From the NCBI GenBank assembly GCA_030529085.1, contig JAUMXM010000021.1:1-34178 (forward strand): a stretch of DNA of 34,178 nt, written 5' to 3'. A program made the position numbers and the translations under genes. Source of the DNA: Rikenellaceae bacterium. Its GTDB lineage: Bacteria > Bacteroidota > Bacteroidia > Bacteroidales > Rikenellaceae. Of this stretch, positions 30,526-34,178 are shown piece by piece (the stretch's first letter is position 1; each line of letters starts with the position of its first letter). The notes beneath the pieces were generated by a model. The model ran no database searches, was not told the origin of the DNA, and saw nothing but the letters and a program-made list of their open reading frames with translations.

Positions 30526-31827
30526 TTACTCGGCAATGACGAGGTAGTAGTTCTTCTTGCCGCGCTGCACCAAGAGGTACTTACCGGCGATGAGGTCCTC
30601 CTCGGTGATGGGGCGCTGCTGGTCGGCAACCTTCTCCTTGTTGAGCGAGACACCACCACCCTGCACCATCTTGCGGCACTCACCCTTCGAGGGGAAGATC
30701 TGCGTCAGACCGGCTGCCAGCTCGATGAAGGGCAACTCGCCCAGAGCCGAGCGATCGATGCGGAACTGAGGCACACCCTCGAAGACCTGCAGCAGGGTCT
30801 GCTCGTCGAGCCCCTTGAGGGCCTCCGACGTAGCACCGCCGAAGAGGATCTGCGAGGCGGCCAGCGCCTTCTCGTACTCCTCGCGCGAGTGGATCATCGT
30901 CGTGATCTCCTCGGCCAGGCGCTTCTGCAGGGCGCGCATGTGGGGAGCCTCCTCGTGCTCCTTGATGAGGTTGTCGATCGTCTCGCGGTCGAGCAGCGTG
31001 AAGATCTTGATGTAACGCTTGGCATCCTCGTCGCTCACGTTGAGCCAGAACTGGTAGAACTTGTAGGGCGAGGTGTAGCGGGGCGAGAGCCATACGTTGC
31101 CGCTCTCGGTCTTACCGAACTTCGTACCGTCGGCCTTCGTGATCAGGGGGCAGGTGATGGCAAAAGCCTCCGCCTCGGAGCCGAGCTTGCGACGAATCAG
31201 CTCCGTACCGGTCGTGATGTTACCCCACTGGTCGGCACCACCGAGCTGAATCTTGCAGTTCATCGTCTGGTAGAGGTGCAGGAAGTCGTAGCCCTGCAGC
31301 AGCTGGTAGGTAAACTCCGTGAAGGACATACCGTCACCCTCGCCGTTGAAGCGCTTCTTGACCGAATCCTTGGCCATCATATAGTTCACCGTGATGCACT
31401 TACCGATATCACGCGCAAAGTCGAGGAACGAGAACTCCTTCATCCAGTCGTAGTTGTTGACCAGACGGGCCGCATTCGGGGCATCCGAGTCGAAGTCGAG
31501 CAGCTTGGCCAGCTGTTCGCGGATCGCCTCCTGGTTGTGGCGCAGGGTCTTCTCGTCGAGCAGGTTGCGCTCCTGCGACTTACCCGAGGGGTCTCCAATC
31601 ATACCCGTAGCACCACCAATAAGGGCCAGGGGACGGTGACCGCACATCTGGAAGTGCTTCAAAATCATCACACCCACCAGGTGACCGATGTGGAGCGAGT
31701 CGGCCGTGGGGTCGATACCCAGGTAGGCCGTCGTCAGCTCCTTCTCAAGCTGTTCTTTGGCTCCCGGCATGATCGTGTGGATCATGCCACGCCATTCGAG
31801 TTCTTCGATAAAATTTTTCGTTGCCAT
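30526..31827 (-). CDS. tyrS: Tyrosyl-tRNA synthetase
   Basis: 433 residues, class I synthetase of the bacterial TyrRS type. [14 protein letters not shown] near residue 42 is the HIGH motif. The tyrosine pocket includes [24 protein letters not shown], and [11 protein letters not shown] is the KMSKS-equivalent loop. An S4-type RNA-binding domain closes the protein ([19 protein letters not shown]). It attaches tyrosine to tRNA-Tyr. The gene starts 12 bases after the dnaX stop and is probably part of a dnaX-tyrS-folB transcript. No T-box leader is present. Confidence 0.97.
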   Translation of the reverse strand: MATKNFIEELEWRGMIHTIMPGAKEQLEKELTTAYLGIDPTADSLHIGHLVGVMILKHFQMCGHRPLALIGGATGMIGDPSGKSQERNLLDEKTLRHNQEAIREQLAKLLDFDSDAPNAARLVNNYDWMKEFSFLDFARDIGKCITVNYMMAKDSVKKRFNGEGDGMSFTEFTYQLLQGYDFLHLYQTMNCKIQLGGADQWGNITTGTELIRRKLGSEAEAFAITCPLITKADGTKFGKTESGNVWLSPRYTSPYKFYQFWLNVSDEDAKRYIKIFTLLDRETIDNLIKEHEEAPHMRALQKRLAEEITTMIHSREEYEKALAASQILFGGATSEALKGLDEQTLLQVFEGVPQFRIDRSALGELPFIELAAGLTQIFPSKGECRKMVQGGGVSLNKEKVADQQRPITEEDLIAGKYLLVQRGKKNYYLVIAE

Positions 31828-31839
31828 ATTGTTTTTTTG

Positions 31840-33681
31840 TTATTCAATCTCTAATTCAAGCACCTTGCGCAACTCGGGCAGCAAGGGGTTCTGGGCCACC
31901 AAGTGACTCAAGCGATCCTCGAGGCGGATCGGTTTCGTGGCACGAATCGCCTCGTTGACCGTCACGGCCAATTCGAGCGATCCCGCAACCTCGGCCACGC
32001 GGGCTACCTGCAGCAGCAGGGCCGTGCGGTTACGCATCATCTCGTCGTGCAATTCCTGCGAGGGTACGACAATCGCCAACGTGCTCCCCTGGATGGTCAT
32101 CTGCTCAAAGGCGGGATAGAAACGGGGACGCTCGCGCTGAATCAGTGCGAGAATCTGCTCGCGGTGTGCCGTGAGCTTCTCCTCGGCCATCGGATCGTAG
32201 GTCGGAGCGGTCACACCCTCCTCGGAGAGCTGCTGTTGGGGCTTATCGCCCGCCAAAAGTTCGGTCAGCGAGGTACCCAGCACCGAGCCTCGCGGTTTCG
32301 CGGGTGTTGCCATCGGCTGCTCGGCCACTTTGGGCGCCTCAACCGCCTTGGGTTGCTCCACCACTTTCGGCGTTTCAACCGCTTTGGGCTGTTCGGCCAC
32401 TTTGGGTTGCTCCACAACGGTCGGGGTCAGAGTCGCCACCGCCGCAGGGGCAGGGGTTGCCGCCGGAGTCGATGCAGGGGCCGCCACAGGCGCAGGCGCA
32501 GGCGTCGGGGCTACGCGCACCGGAGCCACGCGCTTCTCGAGGGCGGGAAGCTCAAAGAACTCCTCGTCAAAACCCTCCGCTACATTTTTTTTTTGGCCGA
32601 GTCGTGCGATTTTCATCAGACCCAGCTCTACCAACAAACGACCCGAAGAGGCTTGTCGTATCTTTCCGTCCAGCTCCGTGAGGATCGAGATCGCCCCGAA
32701 GAGGAACTGCGGATCGCACCCCGCAGCCTGCTTTTGGTAGCGCTCCATCAGCGAGCCGGTCATCTCAATGAGGCGCAGCGTGTCGGCCTGGCGCGACATC
32801 AGCAGGTCGCGCATGTGGCGATTCAGACCCGCCATAAAGGTCTGCCCCGAGAAGCCCTTCGAGAGCACCTCGTCGAAGGCGACCAGTGCCTCGGTATAGT
32901 TGCCTGCTAAGAGCAGGTCGGTCATACGGAAGTAGGTGTCGTAGTCCAGCACGTTGAGCGTCTGAGCCACGGCGCGGTATTCGAGCTTCTGACCGCCGAA
33001 CGAGACGGCCTTGTCGAACATCGAAAGGGCATCGCGCATACCGCCGTCGGCCTTCTGCGCAATGAGGTTGAGCGACTCCTCATCGACCTCGACACCCTCC
33101 TGCGAGGCGATATACTTCAGGTACTCGACAGCATCCTCGACGCGGATGCGGTTGAAGTCGTAGATCTGACAGCGCGAGAGAATCGTCGGGATGATCTTGT
33201 GTTTCTCGGTCGTGGCGAGGATGAAGATGGCGTGCTGGGGCGGCTCCTCGAGGGTCTTGAGGAAGGCGTTGAAGGCGGCAGCCGAGAGCATGTGGACCTC
33301 GTCGATGATGAATACCGAGTAGTGACCCACCTGCGGGATGATGCGCACCTGCTCGATCAGGGTGCGGATATCCTCGACCGAGTTGTTCGAGGCGGCATCC
33401 AGCTCGTGGATGTTGAGCGAGCGACCCTCGTTGAACGAGCGACACGATTCACAGCTGTTGCAGGCCTCGGATCCCGCAGGATTGAGGCAGTTGATCGCCT
33501 TGGCAAAGATGCGGGCACAGGTGGTCTTACCCACACCGCGCGGACCGCAGAAGAGGTAGGCATGCGCCAACTGACCACGCTCGATGGCATTTTTCAGCGT
33601 CGAGGTGATGTGCTTTTGTCCCACCACCGACTGAAAAGTCGCGGGACGATACTTTCTTGCACTGACAATAAAATCGCTCAT
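31840..33681 (-). CDS. dnaX: DNA polymerase III subunits gamma and tau
   Basis: 613 residues from the ATG at 33681 (MSDFIVSARKYRPATF). The longer frame to 33837 runs into a palindromic element and is rejected. Walker A is GPRGVGKTTCARIF, the zinc site includes CNSCESC, the DExx box is DEVHML, and AAA+ sensor blocks follow. Residues to about 362 make the clamp-loader ATPase (domains I-III). Gln363 starts a run of ten A in the mRNA that may give the short gamma form. The tau-specific part has a low-complexity Pro/Ala/Val/Glu linker and a C-terminal domain that should bind polymerase III and helicase. It is the first gene of the block, with its own promoter nearly on top of the ATG. Confidence 0.96.
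   Translation of the reverse strand: MSDFIVSARKYRPATFQSVVGQKHITSTLKNAIERGQLAHAYLFCGPRGVGKTTCARIFAKAINCLNPAGSEACNSCESCRSFNEGRSLNIHELDAASNNSVEDIRTLIEQVRIIPQVGHYSVFIIDEVHMLSAAAFNAFLKTLEEPPQHAIFILATTEKHKIIPTILSRCQIYDFNRIRVEDAVEYLKYIASQEGVEVDEESLNLIAQKADGGMRDALSMFDKAVSFGGQKLEYRAVAQTLNVLDYDTYFRMTDLLLAGNYTEALVAFDEVLSKGFSGQTFMAGLNRHMRDLLMSRQADTLRLIEMTGSLMERYQKQAAGCDPQFLFGAISILTELDGKIRQASSGRLLVELGLMKIARLGQKKNVAEGFDEEFFELPALEKRVAPVRVAPTPAPAPVAAPASTPAATPAPAAVATLTPTVVEQPKVAEQPKAVETPKVVEQPKAVEAPKVAEQPMATPAKPRGSVLGTSLTELLAGDKPQQQLSEEGVTAPTYDPMAEEKLTAHREQILALIQRERPRFYPAFEQMTIQGSTLAIVVPSQELHDEMMRNRTALLLQVARVAEVAGSLELAVTVNEAIRATKPIRLEDRLSHLVAQNPLLPELRKVLELEIE
32312..32419 (-). repeat. 18-bp tandem repeat in the tau linker
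   Basis: Six in-frame units of 18 bases encode the hexapeptide series VVEQPK, VAEQPK, AVETPK, VVEQPK, AVEAPK, VAEQPM. The array makes a flexible proline-rich linker between the ATPase and the tau-specific domain. Its copy number probably varies between strains. Confidence 0.8.
32585..32595 (-). other. A10 slippery run in dnaX (probable gamma-form site)
   Basis: The coding strand has C followed by ten A and then T, read CAA-AAA-AAA-AAT (Gln363-Lys-Lys-Asn). With one extra A, or a -1 shift, the frame reads Lys-Cys-Ser-Gly-Gly-Phe and then TGA. With one A fewer it meets TAG directly after ATG. Both alternatives end within about ten codons and leave a protein of about 366-372 residues, the size of gamma. 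Confidence 0.7.
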
Positions 33682-33687
33682 AATTGG

Positions 33688-33719
33688 CAAAGATAGTGAA
33701 AGCCGAGCGCACTGCCAAA
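33688..33719 (-). promoter_or_regulatory. dnaX promoter, nearly leaderless
   Basis: TTTG (33719 to 33716), a 20-base spacer and TATCTTTG (33695 to 33688) match both Bacteroidota boxes exactly. The start expected about 7 bases beyond the -7 box falls within a few bases of the ATG at 33681, so the mRNA would have almost no 5' leader. Confidence 0.7.
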
Positions 33720-33779
33720 AAAATCGGGCAAAAAGCGCACACGCGCGTACGAGAACAACCAAGAGGGCGGGGTTCGACA

Positions 33780-33904
33780 GTTTTAGCCTTTCGTAACCTC
33801 CGTAGGAGGCACAAGGGGATATGCAACCCGTGCACAAGCTAGCTTGATGCCACGAGGTTGCATATCCTCTTGTGTGTTGCCTGCGGCAACCGAAAGGCTA
33901 AAAC
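33780..33904. repeat. Branched palindromic element upstream of dnaX
   Basis: A perfect 14-bp outer inverted repeat (33780-33793 with 33891-33904, GTTTTAGCCTTTCG) encloses three hairpins. The left one is CCTCC/GGAGG (33797-33809). The central stem is 19 bp (33810-33828 with 33856-33874, one G-T pair), continued by CGTG/CACG and an AAGCTAGCTT palindrome in the loop. The right one is GTTGCC/GGCAAC (33876-33890). The layout is very like the element at 399-525, of nearly equal length, though the base sequence differs. It could be a small non-autonomous mobile element or a structured RNA. Confidence 0.75.
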
Positions 33905-33962
33905 GGCCAAAGGAAGAGCCTCCCAACTAAACTAAAAAAATGATATAGACAATCCCTCCAAA

Positions 33963-34057
33963 CCTCCCTTTGACCTTCGGTCTTCCTCCTTCGCGCCTCG
34001 GCATAGCTCGTGCAAGCACGGCTCTGCTCTCGGCTTGGCGTCGGTTGAGAAGGGAGG
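33963..34057. repeat. Third branched palindromic element
   Basis: The outer pair is CCTCCCTT (33963-33970) with AAGGGAGG (34050-34057). Inside is a small GACC/GGTC hairpin (33972-33982) and a long central arm closed by CGCC/GGCG (33994-33997 with 34037-34040). The arm top is GCA, AGC and CGTGC pairing with GCACG, GCT and TGC around AA (34001-34027). The outer stem is shorter than in the two elements above. From here to the right edge no gene or promoter is recognised. Confidence 0.55.
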
Positions 34058-34178
34058 CTTAGTCGCTACGCTCCTGGGTGGAGCTAACGAGCGTTGTGAT
34101 TTTTGCGATTTTTGGGTAGTGCTGAGGCGCATCCTATCTAAACCGAGCGGCGCGGGTCGGAAGACTCCGCGAAGCGAA

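Noticed and set aside
33682-33837. N-terminal extension of dnaX (52 residues)
   Set aside because: It crosses the dnaX promoter and half of the branched palindrome, and the known DnaX N-terminus starts at the ATG at 33681.
33780-33904. Integron attC site
   Set aside because: Length and palindromic shape fit, but the outer ends lack the GTTRRRY/RYYYAAC boxes and no integrase or cassette ORF is nearby.
33932-34132. 66-residue minus-strand ORF at the right edge
   Set aside because: It covers the third branched palindrome; the composition is that of translated repeat DNA and no promoter precedes it.

Overview
The window comes from a member of the Bacteroidota, most likely an Alistipes-like gut bacterium (Rikenellaceae). 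The evidence is a SusC/SusD pair, many lipoproteins with acidic residues just after the lipobox cysteine, an NagB fused to an LmbE/PIG-L domain, promoters matching the Bacteroidota pattern TTTG-N19-21-TAnnTTTG, and a G+C-rich coding sequence. The genus is an inference from overall character, not a database match.

Layout. (1) Bases 1-524 are intergenic. They hold a promoter firing leftwards off the edge, a cluster of REP-like palindromes, a 9-bp tandem repeat and a branched palindrome. (2) Bases 525-20299 carry thirteen minus-strand genes with gaps of at most 98 bases, read as one polysaccharide-utilisation-like operon. In transcription order they are: phosphodiester glycosidase (NAGPA type), GHL10-like glycosidase, SusC, SusD, a DUF5018-like surface lipoprotein, a second GHL10-like glycosidase, a secreted SGNH esterase, a DUF5009 membrane acyltransferase, a DUF4434 protein, an N-acylglucosamine 2-epimerase, a calcineurin-like phosphoesterase, an FAD oxidoreductase lipoprotein and a CE2-like esterase. 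(3) Bases 20502-23079 carry a ROK repressor and an AmpG/SLC45-like MFS transporter, minus strand, ending at a clear terminator. (4) Bases 23446-27705, plus strand and divergent from ROK, carry a second DUF5018-like surface lipoprotein and then NagB-LmbE, separated by three hairpins. (5) Bases 27706-28740 hold a small ORF, structured DNA, tRNA-Leu(UAG) with its terminator, and a second REP-like cluster in inverted orientation. (6) Bases 28741-33681 are a housekeeping block, dnaX-tyrS-folB followed by an NSS-family sodium symporter, all minus strand. (7) Bases 33682-34178 hold the dnaX promoter and two further branched palindromes. No gene is supported between about 34060 and the right edge.

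How it may work together (inference). The SusC/D pair and surface lipoproteins would capture an oligosaccharide. Two esterases would strip acyl groups, and NAGPA and the metallophosphoesterase suggest phosphate or phosphodiester substituents. Epimerase, ROK regulator, MFS permease and NagB-LmbE point to an amino sugar (ManNAc/GlcNAc) entering central metabolism. The same hairpin follows both DUF5018-like genes and ties the two blocks together. No classical exo-hexosaminidase, sialidase or GH18/GH20 is present, so the substrate is open; a phosphodiester-linked amino-sugar glycan is the leading guess.
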